Shown: positions 24,674 through 31,982, counted from the first letter of the stretch. The stretch: DNA of 37,782 bases from Micrococcales bacterium (GCA_009779195.1 WRET01000031.1:1-37782); one strand, 5' to 3'. Numbers and translations are program-made. The notes: generated by a model from the sequence alone, not told the origin.

Positions 24674-26217
24674 GCTGGTTGGTCCCTCTGCCGGTGATCT
24701 TGCCGCTGCTGGGAGCAGGGCTGACGCTCGCGTTGTTCGGGCGTGCCCGGCTGCAGAAGTTCGTCGCGGTGACCACGCTCGCAGCGGTCCTGGGGGTGTC
24801 GGTGGCGTTGCTGCTGGCTGTGCGTGACGGGCCGCTGGTGCTGGAGATCGGCGACTGGGCAGGGCGCGGCGACCCCGCCGTGGGCATCGTCGTGGTCGCC
24901 GACCGGCTCTCGGCGCTCATGCTCACCGTGTCGTCGGCGGTGACCTTGTGCGTCTTGCTGTACTCGCACGCCCAGGGCGACGACGAGGAGACCACCGCCA
25001 AACGCATCGGCCCGGTGTCCATCTTCCACCCCACGTACCTGATCTTGACCGCCGGGGTCGCCAACGCGTTCGTCTCCGGCGACCTGTTCAACATCTACGT
25101 GGGTTTCGAGGTGCTGCTCGCCGCGTCGTACGTGCTGCTGACCCTCGGCGGCACCGCCGAACGTATCCGGGCAGGGGCGGTGTACGTGGTCGTGGCCGTC
25201 ACCTCCTCGTTGCTGTTCTTGATCGGGATCGCTGTGGCGTACGGCGCCACCGGCACGCTCAACCTGGCTCAGATGGGCGAGCGTATGGCCGACGTGGACC
25301 CGGGGGTGCGGCTGCTCATCGGAATGCTGCTGCTCGTGGCGTTCGGTATCAAAGCGGCGATCTTCCCCCTGGCGTTCTGGCTGCCCGACTCCTACCCGAC
25401 CGCCCCGGCTCCGGTCACCGCAGTGTTCGCAGGCCTGCTCACCAAGGTCGGGGTGTACGCCATCATCCGCACCCGTGCCCTGCTGTTCCCGGCCGGGGGC
25501 CTGGACGACGTGCTCATGTGGATGGCCCTGGCGACGATGATCGTGGGGATCCTCGGCGCTGTCGCCCAGGACGACATCAAACGTCTGCTGTCGTTCACCC
25601 TCATCAGCCATATCGGGTTCATGGTGTTCGGGGTGGCGCTGGCCACGTCCGACGCGTGGTCCGCGGCGATCTACTACGTCGTGCACCACATCACTGTGCA
25701 GACCGCGTTGTTCCTCGTCGCCGGGCTCGTCGAACGGTACGGCGGGACGACGTCGCTGACACGCCTGGGAGGGATGGCCAAAGCGGCCCCGGTGATCGCC
25801 GTGCTGTTCTTCGTCCCGGCGATCAACCTGGCGGGTATCCCGCCGTTGTCGGGGTTCGTCGGCAAGGTGGGGTTGCTGGAGGCTGGCGCCCAGGTGGGCA
25901 CACCGGTCGCGTACGTGCTCATCGGCGGGTCGGTCGTCACGTCCCTGCTCACCTTGTACGCCATGGTCAAGGCGTGGAACAAGGCGTTCTGGCAGCCCGC
26001 GCCCCGTCCGCTGCCAGCCCGGCGCGTGCCGCTGGGCATGATGTGGCCGGCGGCGGCGCTGGTCGTGGCGTCGCTGGGCCTGACGGTGGCCGCCGGACCG
26101 CTGTACTCCTACACCACCCAGACCGCCATCGACCTGTCCGAGCGCGATCCGTACGTCGACGCCGTCCTGCCTGACCCCTACCGTGCGGCGGTGCCGCCTG
26201 GCACGGGGGAGCCATGA
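24670..26217 (+). CDS. mnhD: Na+/H+ antiporter subunit D
   Basis: MrpD is the second NuoL/M/N-like subunit of the antiporter. It has 515 residues and about 14 membrane helices. Family features include 'GDLFNIYVGFEVLLAASYVLLTLGG', with the conserved helix Glu, 'FGIKAAIFPLAFWLPDSYPTAPAPVTAVFAGLLTKVGVYAIIR', with the conserved Lys, and 'INLAGIPPLSGFVGKVGLLEAG'. The ATG overlaps the mnhC stop (ATGA). The gene is intact. Confidence 0.96.
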   Translation: MSWLVPLPVILPLLGAGLTLALFGRARLQKFVAVTTLAAVLGVSVALLLAVRDGPLVLEIGDWAGRGDPAVGIVVVADRLSALMLTVSSAVTLCVLLYSHAQGDDEETTAKRIGPVSIFHPTYLILTAGVANAFVSGDLFNIYVGFEVLLAASYVLLTLGGTAERIRAGAVYVVVAVTSSLLFLIGIAVAYGATGTLNLAQMGERMADVDPGVRLLIGMLLLVAFGIKAAIFPLAFWLPDSYPTAPAPVTAVFAGLLTKVGVYAIIRTRALLFPAGGLDDVLMWMALATMIVGILGAVAQDDIKRLLSFTLISHIGFMVFGVALATSDAWSAAIYYVVHHITVQTALFLVAGLVERYGGTTSLTRLGGMAKAAPVIAVLFFVPAINLAGIPPLSGFVGKVGLLEAGAQVGTPVAYVLIGGSVVTSLLTLYAMVKAWNKAFWQPAPRPLPARRVPLGMMWPAAALVVASLGLTVAAGPLYSYTTQTAIDLSERDPYVDAVLPDPYRAAVPPGTGEP

Positions 26218-26747
26218 TGGCCCGCCGGGTGCAGTGGTGGTCGGTGGCGTGGCTCGCCGGGGTGTGGGTGGCGCTGTGGGGGCAGGTGTCGGTGGGCAAT
26301 ATCGTCGCGGGGGTCCTCGTGGGCGTCGCAGTCACCGTGGCGCTGCCGATGACACCGATGGGTTTCCACGGGCGGGTGCGCCCGTGGGGTGTGGTGCGGC
26401 TGCTGGCCCGGTTCGCCGTCGACCTGGTGCGCGGGTCGCTGGAGGTCGCGGTCGTCGCGCTGCGGCTTGGTTATGTACCGACCGGTGCGGTTATCGCCGT
26501 GCGGCTGCGCTCGAAGTCAGACCTGTACCTGACGTTGACCGCTGAGCTGTGCTCGCTGGTGCCTGGGACGGTGGTCGTCGACGCGCGACGGCTCACCGGC
26601 ACCTTGTACCTGCACGTGCTGGACGCCAAAGACCTGCAAGGGATCGAGGCGGCACGTGCGCACGTGCTGGAGCAGGAGGAACGGTTGCTGCGTGCGCTGG
26701 CCTCCGACGAAGAGCTGGCTGAGGCCGGGCTGGAGGTGCGCCGGTGA
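26214..26747 (+). CDS. mnhE: Na+/H+ antiporter subunit E
   Basis: MrpE has 177 residues, with two or three N-terminal membrane helices ('WWSVAWLAGVWVALWGQVSVGNIVAGVLVGVAVTVALP') and a cytoplasmic C-terminal domain with the family stretch 'LTAELCSLVPGTVVVDARRLTGTLYLHVLDAKD'. The ATG overlaps the mnhD stop by four bases; a second ATG follows directly. Confidence 0.94.
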   Translation: MMARRVQWWSVAWLAGVWVALWGQVSVGNIVAGVLVGVAVTVALPMTPMGFHGRVRPWGVVRLLARFAVDLVRGSLEVAVVALRLGYVPTGAVIAVRLRSKSDLYLTLTAELCSLVPGTVVVDARRLTGTLYLHVLDAKDLQGIEAARAHVLEQEERLLRALASDEELAEAGLEVRR

Positions 26748-27184
26748 CCGTCGTGGTGTGGATCTGCGGGATCCTCGTGCTGGCCGGGGGGTTGATGGCG
26801 ATCGTCCGGGCGGAGATCGGCCCGTCGATCCTCGACCGTTCCGTGGCCCTGGACATCTTGGTCACCACACTCGTGGCAGGTGTCGCGTTGTACGCGGCCA
26901 TCGAACGCCGGTCCGACGTGGTGCCGGTGCTCGTCGCCCTGTCAGTGGTGGGTTTCGTCGGGTCGGTGGCCGTGGCACGCTTCGTGTCTTCTGAACCCCC
27001 AGGTGAAGGACGGGTCCTGACCCGTTGGGAAGCCGCGCTGGCCAAAGCCATCGCACGCGCCCAGGAGTGGGCCTCCGAGGACCTCGACGACCTGGACACC
27101 GACCACCAGGACACCGACCGCCAGGGCACCAACCACCGGGGCACCAACCACCAGGACACCAACCACCAGGAGAAGACCTCATGA
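26744..27184 (+). CDS. mnhF: Na+/H+ antiporter subunit F, with repeat tail
   Basis: The first 85 residues are a normal MrpF, three membrane helices with 'AIVRAEIGPSILDRSVALDILVTTLVAGVALYAA' and 'VVPVLVALSVVGFVGSVAVARFV'. The protein then extends by about 55 residues that MrpF proteins usually lack. The last part is a polar tandem repeat of five units like DTDHQ and GTNHR. The GTG start overlaps the mnhE stop. The tail probably lies in the cytoplasm and its role is unknown. Confidence 0.93.
   Translation: MTVVVWICGILVLAGGLMAIVRAEIGPSILDRSVALDILVTTLVAGVALYAAIERRSDVVPVLVALSVVGFVGSVAVARFVSSEPPGEGRVLTRWEAALAKAIARAQEWASEDLDDLDTDHQDTDRQGTNHRGTNHQDTNHQEKTS
27095..27169 (+). repeat. Five 15-bp tandem repeats in the mnhF tail
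   Basis: Five 15-base units, variants of GACACCGACCACCAG, run without gaps and keep the reading frame, encoding (D/G)T(D/N)(H/R)(Q/R). The unit number may differ between related strains. Confidence 0.9.
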
Positions 27185-27543
27185 GCGCCGCCTGGTGGAC
27201 CTCGTTCGCCGACGCAGCCGCAGCAGTGTGCCTTCTCGGCGGGTCCTTCCTGGCCTTCGCCGCCGGAGTAGGCGTCCTGCGTTTCCCTGACCTGCTGGCC
27301 AGGATGCACGCCGTCACCAAACCCCAGACCCTCGGACTGGTCCTCGTCCTGGTCGGCCTGGCCCTGCGCCTACGCACCGGCGCCACCGTATGGGCCCTCC
27401 TGCTCGTGGTGGTTTTCGCCATGCTCACCGCCCCCGTCGCCGCCCACCTCGTCGGCCGGGCCGCCCACCGCACCGGCCGCATGTCCCCCGAACGCCTCCT
27501 CGTCGACGAGCTCACCCGAGACGCCCACACCGACGACGACTGA
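27181..27543 (+). CDS. mnhG: Na+/H+ antiporter subunit G
   Basis: MrpG has 120 residues and three membrane helices, with the family core 'GGSFLAFAAGVGVLRFPDLLARMHAVTKPQTLGLVLVLVGLAL' and 'LLLVVVFAMLTAPVAAHLVGRAAHRTG'. The ATG overlaps the mnhF stop by four bases. It is the last gene of the operon; a palindromic repeat 25 bases downstream probably terminates transcription. Confidence 0.95.
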   Translation: MSAAWWTSFADAAAAVCLLGGSFLAFAAGVGVLRFPDLLARMHAVTKPQTLGLVLVLVGLALRLRTGATVWALLLVVVFAMLTAPVAAHLVGRAAHRTGRMSPERLLVDELTRDAHTDDD

Positions 27544-27550
27544 CCTCACC

Positions 27551-27596
27551 TCTGACCAGGCACAACGCAATTCTCTCAGCAGTGCTGAGAGAATTG
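27551..27596 (+). repeat. Palindromic repeat, copy 1
   Basis: A conserved left flank (TCTGACCAGGCACAACG) leads into a perfect 14-bp palindrome (27568-27581 with 27583-27596) around one central base, built on AATTCTCTCAGC. Copy 3 is identical over 46 bases except the central base. Here it probably also ends the mnh operon. Confidence 0.85.
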
Positions 27597-27683
27597 GGCG
27601 GCGCCGCCCCGGAGAGGAAGACCAAGCCCACCACGACCAGCTGTCGCGACCCGCACTGGACGCTGGGCCGTAGAACATATTGC

Positions 27684-27730
27684 CGACCAGGCATAACACG
27701 GTTCTCTCTCAGCGGTTCCGAGAGAAACGG
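27684..27730 (+). repeat. Palindromic repeat, copy 2 (degenerate)
   Basis: The flank CGACCAGGCATAACAC matches the other copies with three changes. The palindrome (GTTCTCTCTCAGC... GAGAGAAAC) is imperfect and differs in sequence, as expected for a diverged member. Confidence 0.65.
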
Positions 27731-27834
27731 ACGGCCCTCTCGTGAGACGGAGCGCAAGACTGTACCGCCAGGGACTAGCCGCCCGAACCGAGCCAGAACG
27801 CCAGGAGAGGCAGCCCAGAGCCGCAAAAAACGGC

Positions 27835-27882
27835 TCTGACCAGGCACAACGCAATTCTCTCAGCATTGCTGAGAGAATTGCG
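27835..27882 (+). repeat. Palindromic repeat, copy 3
   Basis: This copy has 16-bp arms (27850-27865 with 27867-27882) around one base, preceded by the same flank as copy 1. A broken ADP-ribosylglycohydrolase fragment starts just downstream, so the repeat lies at or near a rearrangement junction. Confidence 0.85.
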
Positions 27883-27900
27883 CTACCCGGGCAGTGGACG

Positions 27901-28131
27901 CACCGCCAACCGTCAATCAACGCGGTCCCCATCGCCGTGTGGTGCGCTGCGCATTTCATGGACAGTTACGAACAAGCCCTGTGGACGGTGGTGTCCGCCC
28001 TCGGCGACCGTGACACCACCTGCGCGATCACTGGAAGAATCCTCGTCCCAGAACCCTGCGACATCCCGACGCCATGGCTGGACGCAGCCGAAAAGCCATT
28101 CCTGTCGGCTTTCTTCCTCTCCGAAGTGTGA
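27901..28131 (+). pseudogene. C-terminal remnant of an ADP-ribosylglycohydrolase-family gene
   Basis: The frame encodes 'AVPIAVWCAAHFMDSYEQALWTVVSALGDRDTTCAITGRIL' and ends soon after 'IPTPWLDAAEKP'. This resembles the C-terminal part of ADP-ribosylglycohydrolase (DraG/ARH-like) proteins, in which a 'GDxDTTCAIVGGI' segment carries metal-binding acids. The rest of the roughly 300-residue enzyme is missing, and no start codon or upstream domain is visible. The sequence before it is the palindromic repeat. I read it as a decayed fragment with no function. Confidence 0.65.
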
Positions 28132-28183
28132 GGAACGGTCTTCGGGCCGGATTTCGCGCTGGGTGGGAGGTGCGGCCGACAGC

Positions 28184-28199
28184 GCGGCAGGTGTGCCGC
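28184..28199 (-). terminator. Small GC hairpin after the SUKH gene
   Basis: GCGGCA-GGTG-TGCCGC is a perfect 6-bp stem with a 4-base loop, 65 bases past the stop codon at 28264 on the minus strand. Bases 28132-28263 otherwise hold nothing recognisable. Confidence 0.35.
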
Positions 28200-28263
28200 A
28201 GCGTACGTGCGGCCCAGGTCGCTCGGCCTTGCGTGACTCGGTGAACGTGGTGGCCGACGGTGG

Positions 28264-28968
28264 TCAGGTACGAGGAAAGTTGTGGTCTGGGTTGTCGCCG
28301 AACGCAAGGACAGAGGGGGTCTCGGGCGGTGGGCGCCAGCCAAGGCACCAGTCGAGGTAGCGTTCGTACCAGGTGAGGATGTCTACCCGCAGCGACCAGA
28401 AACTCGGATCGTCGTAGCCGGGCTTGCCGTGCGTCTCGGTTTGGGTCGGCAGGCTGGTGGTCCAGACCTGGCCAGCAGACGGGCCGTCGAGCACCAGGCG
28501 GTAGAAGTCTCCGCAACCGTGTTCGGCGATCTCTATCGTGCCAGCCATCAACGCGTGCCACTGGGTGCAGAACGCCTGGAAATACTCCAGGTCACGGTCG
28601 TGCTCAGGAGAAGAGGGCTCCCGGCCTGAATCCAGCAGGTCTTGGGCGTTGCCCAGGCGTCGGGAGTGGGTGTCGGGGTCAGGCTCGCGGCCCTCGAACT
28701 CGACCTCGTCCAGGTCGTCGACGAGGGGGCAGTCCTTGGTGAGGTCGGTTTCCCAGTCCTCGGCTTTTTGCAGCGACTGGTCCAGTGGATAGATCACGTC
28801 GTAGCCCCCGACATGGGTCAAGAAGACTCGGTACGATTCGGGGAATGCCACTGCGAGCCGCACCTCGATCGCGTCGATTGCGGCCGGGTCCATCAACGGG
28901 CCGAGGGACAGGCCGATGCGGGCTGCCTTATCGACGATTCGTTCGGCTCGGGCGTAGTCCTCAGTCAT
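28264..28968 (-). CDS. SMI1/KNR4 (SUKH) family protein
   Basis: The 234-residue protein shows the SUKH pattern: 'DPAAIDAIEVRLAVAFPESYRVFLTHVGGYDVI' near the N-terminus, a middle 'WHALMAGTIEIAEHGCGDFYRLVLDGPSAGQVW', and a C-terminal helix 'WSLRVDILTWYERYLDWCLGW'. Bacterial SUKH proteins commonly act as immunity proteins against nuclease or other toxins. The ATG lies eight bases inside the end of the AAA/nuclease gene, so the two are co-transcribed and translation is probably coupled. A protective or partner role toward that protein is an inference. Confidence 0.85.
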   Translation of the reverse strand: MTEDYARAERIVDKAARIGLSLGPLMDPAAIDAIEVRLAVAFPESYRVFLTHVGGYDVIYPLDQSLQKAEDWETDLTKDCPLVDDLDEVEFEGREPDPDTHSRRLGNAQDLLDSGREPSSPEHDRDLEYFQAFCTQWHALMAGTIEIAEHGCGDFYRLVLDGPSAGQVWTTSLPTQTETHGKPGYDDPSFWSLRVDILTWYERYLDWCLGWRPPPETPSVLAFGDNPDHNFPRT

Positions 28969-30508
28969 TGGGGTGGATAGTTTCGGTGTCGAAGGCGACG
29001 AGGTTGCGGGTCTTGCTGGAGATCTCGACGCCTACGAGGTGGATGGGGGTGTGGCCGGCGTACTTGTCGGCGTAGCCGCGGGTTTTAATCTGGTCAAGGG
29101 CGCTGCCGGGGGGCTGGTCGACCTTGAGCTCGAGCAGGTACAGGTGTGCGCCGGCGCGGACGGCCAGGTCCAGGCGGCCGTGGTTCGAGGAGTCTTCGGG
29201 GATGGGTTCCAGGCCGGTGGCAGCCAGGGCCGCGTAGAACACCGACGAGTAGAAGCCCTCGTACTCGGCAATGTCGTTCTTGACATACCAGTTGTACGGA
29301 ATCGCGGCGAACAACGACGTGAAGAACTCGCCGAGGGCGGGCAGGTCCCCGGTTTCGAGGATCCCGCGCAGGCGGCGGCGGTGGTCGTCGACGCCGGCTG
29401 GGTTGTTGCTCAGCCAGCCGAGCAGGACGCAGTTCAGGGCACTGCGGACCTCGCGGTTGGGGTAGCCCAAGATGTAGAAGGTCTCGCCGCCGACGAGCTC
29501 GGTGCCGGTGATCGTGAGGTAGCCGGTCTGGAACAGCAGGGCCTCGACGCTCAGGTCACCGACGTCGAACTTCGAGATGAGGGTTGACGAGGCGTACGAG
29601 CGAGCGAGGTTCGGGACGAAGAAGCGACGGGAGGTGAGCGTGTCGACCAAGAACCGGGGGGTGCTGGTCTCGAACCAGTAGGGCTCAAAGGTGCGTTTGG
29701 CGAAGAGCAGCAGCAGGTCGTACGGGTTGTACACCGACTGGCCGGTCCAGCCGTAACCGTTGTACCACTCGCGGACCTGGTCGCGGTCCAGGCCGTCCAG
29801 CTCGGGGGCGAACACCTCGTCGAGGTCGGCTTCGGTGTAGCCGCAGATGGCCGAGTACGACGTGTCGAGCGTGATGTCGTTGAGGTGGTTGAGCTCAGAG
29901 AACAGGCTGACCTTGGTGAACTTCGACACGCCCGTGAGCATGACGAACTTCAGGTGGGCGTCTTGCCCTTTGAGGACCGAGTACAGGTTCCGCAGGCTGT
30001 CACGGATCTTCGTGGCCAGGTCGGGGTTGGTGATGTTGTCGATGATGGGTTTGTCGTACTCGTCGACGAGGACGACGACCCGTTGCCCGTGCACAGCCTC
30101 GGCGGTGCGGATCAACGTGATGAACGCGTCGACGACGTCCTCGTCCAGGGGGCCGACACCGAGCCGGGTGGCGTTGTCTGACAGCAGACGGTGGATACGC
30201 CGTTCGAGCATCGGCAGGTCGGTGATGATCCCGTCGGCAAAACTCAGGCGGACGACAGGGTAGACAGTGTCCCAGTCCCAGGTCTCGTAGCAGGCGAGCC
30301 CTTCGAACAAGGCTTTGTTCCCGGCGAACATCTGGGCCAGGGTGTCGAGGAACAGTGACTTGCCAAAACGGCGTGGGCGGGACAGGAAGTACGGTTTGCC
30401 CTCGGCAACCAGGCGCTGGGCGTACCCGGTCTTGTCGACGTAATAACAGTTGTCTTCGCGGATCTCGCGCAGGGTCTGGATCCCGATCGGCAACTTCTTG
30501 CGGACCAT
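28961..30508 (-). CDS. AAA-ATPase-like protein with C-terminal PD-(D/E)XK nuclease domain
   Basis: The 515-residue protein belongs to the AAA-ATPase-like/DUF1703 type. At the N-terminus are 'PIGIQTLREIREDNCYYVDKTGYAQRLV' and the P-loop 'FLSRPRRFGKSLFLDTLAQMF'. Walker B is 'VVVLVDEYDKPIIDN', and 'VMLTGVSKFTKVSLFSELNHLNDITL' follows. The C-terminal nuclease-like fold shows 'NHGRLDLAVRAGAHLYLLELKVDQ', with the D and ExK acids. Such proteins occur in many bacteria, often in variable regions; their role is not established. The ATG at 30508 is supported by a leaderless -10 box. It overlaps the SUKH gene. Confidence 0.9.
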   Translation of the reverse strand: MVRKKLPIGIQTLREIREDNCYYVDKTGYAQRLVAEGKPYFLSRPRRFGKSLFLDTLAQMFAGNKALFEGLACYETWDWDTVYPVVRLSFADGIITDLPMLERRIHRLLSDNATRLGVGPLDEDVVDAFITLIRTAEAVHGQRVVVLVDEYDKPIIDNITNPDLATKIRDSLRNLYSVLKGQDAHLKFVMLTGVSKFTKVSLFSELNHLNDITLDTSYSAICGYTEADLDEVFAPELDGLDRDQVREWYNGYGWTGQSVYNPYDLLLLFAKRTFEPYWFETSTPRFLVDTLTSRRFFVPNLARSYASSTLISKFDVGDLSVEALLFQTGYLTITGTELVGGETFYILGYPNREVRSALNCVLLGWLSNNPAGVDDHRRRLRGILETGDLPALGEFFTSLFAAIPYNWYVKNDIAEYEGFYSSVFYAALAATGLEPIPEDSSNHGRLDLAVRAGAHLYLLELKVDQPPGSALDQIKTRGYADKYAGHTPIHLVGVEISSKTRNLVAFDTETIHPND

Positions 30509-30514
30509 CGCCCC

Positions 30515-30520
30515 ATCGTA
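30515..30520 (-). promoter_or_regulatory. -10 box TACGAT, leaderless promoter
   Basis: On the minus strand TACGAT occupies -12 to -7 from the ATG at 30508. No Shine-Dalgarno sequence precedes the start. It would drive the AAA/nuclease-SUKH pair. Confidence 0.6.
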
Positions 30521-30567
30521 CCGGCCGACTGTCGTCGCCCGACCTGGCCACGCCCCAAGGTGCACGT

Positions 30568-30611
30568 CCTACAACAGGTGCAGGGTCTGCAACCAGGCGT
30601 CGGGTATGAGG
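30568..30611 (-). repeat. 44-bp direct repeat, copy A (copy of the CPBP gene 3' end)
   Basis: Bases 30568-30611 match 31142-31185 with one mismatch (30574). Copy B is the last codons and stop of the CPBP gene; copy A is an isolated duplicate in the same orientation, 574 bases away. Confidence 0.9.
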
Positions 30612-30699
30612 CCCTGTGGTCGTGGGGTTGGTGCAGGCACAGCGCGAAGCCCGGCTCACCAACCGTCCGGATGGCTGCCGGGCTCACTTCTCGGGGCTC

Positions 30700-31008
30700 G
30701 TGCCCTTCGCACCCACCAGTCTACGACGGCCGCTAATCCCGGACGGTACACCCAGGCCGCCGCAGCGGGATCTGGGGGGACGGCCGCCGACCGACCCCGC
30801 AGGCCGCGAACAGGTCCGACGCGCCGCACGCGGCGGCCGCCCCTCGCTGGACCCCGGCACGCCCGGCGAGACCTCCCCGCAGTGGCAAGTACGGGCGCCA
30901 CGCTCGCTCGACACCGCCATGCGCACACAAGCCCGCGCCGAAGGACGCAGCCTGTCCGAGCTGGTGCGGGACGCGGCCAGCCAGTACCTCGCCGCGCACG
31001 CTTCATAA
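30700..31008 (+). CDS. Ribbon-helix-helix (CopG-like) protein, start uncertain
   Basis: The last 55 residues look like a CopG/RHH domain: 'GRPSLDPGTPGE', strand 'SPQWQVRAPRSLDTAMRTQARAEGRSLSELVRDAASQYLAAH'. These are DNA-binding dimers, often antitoxins. The N-terminal part ('PDGTPRPPQRDLGGRPPTDPAG') is proline-rich and unlike a known family. The frame is open further upstream; GTG at 30700 is one possible start, GTG at 30616 another, and neither has a convincing ribosome-binding site. No toxin partner is adjacent. It may be a truncated gene between the two copies of the 44-bp repeat. Confidence 0.5.
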   Translation: MPFAPTSLRRPLIPDGTPRPPQRDLGGRPPTDPAGREQVRRAARGGRPSLDPGTPGETSPQWQVRAPRSLDTAMRTQARAEGRSLSELVRDAASQYLAAHAS

Positions 31009-31058
31009 GTGCGAAGACCTCCGGGACACCCTTCTTCCCCCCCGAGGCGTGATGGGGG

Positions 31059-31132
31059 CCACCAAGGCAAGGCTTCCACGCGGAAGCAAGGATTTGAAGA
31101 CTTGTCTTTGCGTGGAAGCCTTGCCTTCGTGG
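31059..31132. terminator. Large hairpin between convergent RHH and CPBP genes
   Basis: Perfect 18-bp arms (31064-31081 with 31110-31127) are flanked by one mismatch and four more pairs (31059-31062 with 31129-31132). The loop of 28 bases contains CAAG/CTTG. It starts 10 bases past the CPBP stop codon and probably terminates both genes, though it is unusually long. Confidence 0.65.
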
Positions 31133-31141
31133 GGGTGACGG

Positions 31142-31185
31142 CCTACATCAGGTGCAGGGTCTGCAACCAGGCGTCGGGTATGAGG
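31142..31185 (-). repeat. 44-bp direct repeat, copy B (3' end of the CPBP gene)
   Basis: This copy covers the stop codon and last codons of the CPBP gene ('LIPDAWLQTLHLM'). It matches copy A at 30568-30611 in 43 of 44 bases. The DNA between the copies holds the RHH gene and a large hairpin. Confidence 0.9.
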
Positions 31186-31982
31186 GGGTAGCCGACGAAC
31201 ACCACGGCGTCCATGACGGTGTGGGCGACGACCAGGGGCATGACGCGGCGGGTGCGTTGGTACCACAGGGCGAAGACCACGCCCATGACGACGTTGCCGG
31301 CGAACGGTCCGAAACCTTGGTAGAGGTGGTACGAACCTCGCAGCAGCGACGAGGCGGCGATGATGGCCGGGACGCTCCAGCGCAGGTCCCGCAGACGTTC
31401 GCTGAGGTAGCCGACAGCGATGACTTCTTCGAGCAGCCCGGCTTGCAGGGCTGAGCCGAGCAGGACAGGGATCGTCCACCAGGTCGCGTCCAACCCGGCA
31501 GGCTGCACCTGCACGGTGATACCTGCCAGCCGGCCCAGCGCGTACAGGCCCAGGCCAGGAACACCGATGGCTGCGGCCAGTGCTACGCCGACGCCCAGGT
31601 CACGCCATGGGCGTGACCAGTCCAGACCGATACGGCGGGCCGCCTTGCGCATGGTCGGTGCCAGCAGGTACAGCGCGAGAGCGACCGGGACCAGAGGGAA
31701 CGTCAGGTAGTACAGCTGGTAGAGCAGGTCGAGCCAGGGCCGCTCGGACTGGGACGGGTTGAGCGTGGCCGTCTGGTCGGCCAGCGCAGTCGGCACTGTG
31801 AGCCGGTCGACCAGGACGATGACCGCGTGGAACCCCGAGCGGGCCAAGGACAGGCCCAGCACGATCGCGATCTCTACGCCCAGCCGCCGTCGGGCGGTCG
31901 TCATCGACAACTGCCCATCCAGCGCCTGCGTCGATGTGGTCGGCTGGTCCGCGGTTGTGCCTGGGTCGTCGTCGGTGCTCAC
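31143..31982 (-). CDS. CPBP-family intramembrane protease-like protein
   Basis: The 279-residue protein has a disordered Thr/Asp-rich head of about 30 residues and about seven membrane helices. The CPBP (Abi) motifs are visible: motif 1 'LLEEVIAVGYLSERL' (near 184), motif 2 'LLRGSYHLYQG' (near 219) and motif 3 'VVAHTVMDAVVF' (near 253). The two Glu and the motif 2 and 3 His residues are kept. The Arg of the usual EExxxR is Val, so protease activity is less certain. The start is GTG. It lies 30 bases after the DUF4235 gene on the same strand, perhaps in one operon. Its 3' end is duplicated at 30568-30611. Confidence 0.88.
   Translation of the reverse strand: MSTDDDPGTTADQPTTSTQALDGQLSMTTARRRLGVEIAIVLGLSLARSGFHAVIVLVDRLTVPTALADQTATLNPSQSERPWLDLLYQLYYLTFPLVPVALALYLLAPTMRKAARRIGLDWSRPWRDLGVGVALAAAIGVPGLGLYALGRLAGITVQVQPAGLDATWWTIPVLLGSALQAGLLEEVIAVGYLSERLRDLRWSVPAIIAASSLLRGSYHLYQGFGPFAGNVVMGVVFALWYQRTRRVMPLVVAHTVMDAVVFVGYPLIPDAWLQTLHLM

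Noticed and set aside
24438..25689. Minus-strand frames in mnhC-mnhD
   Set aside because: They are antisense to well-supported antiporter genes and have biased, family-less composition.
27551..27882. CRISPR array
   Set aside because: There are only three repeats, unequal spacing (133 and 151 bases), one is degenerate, and there are no cas genes.
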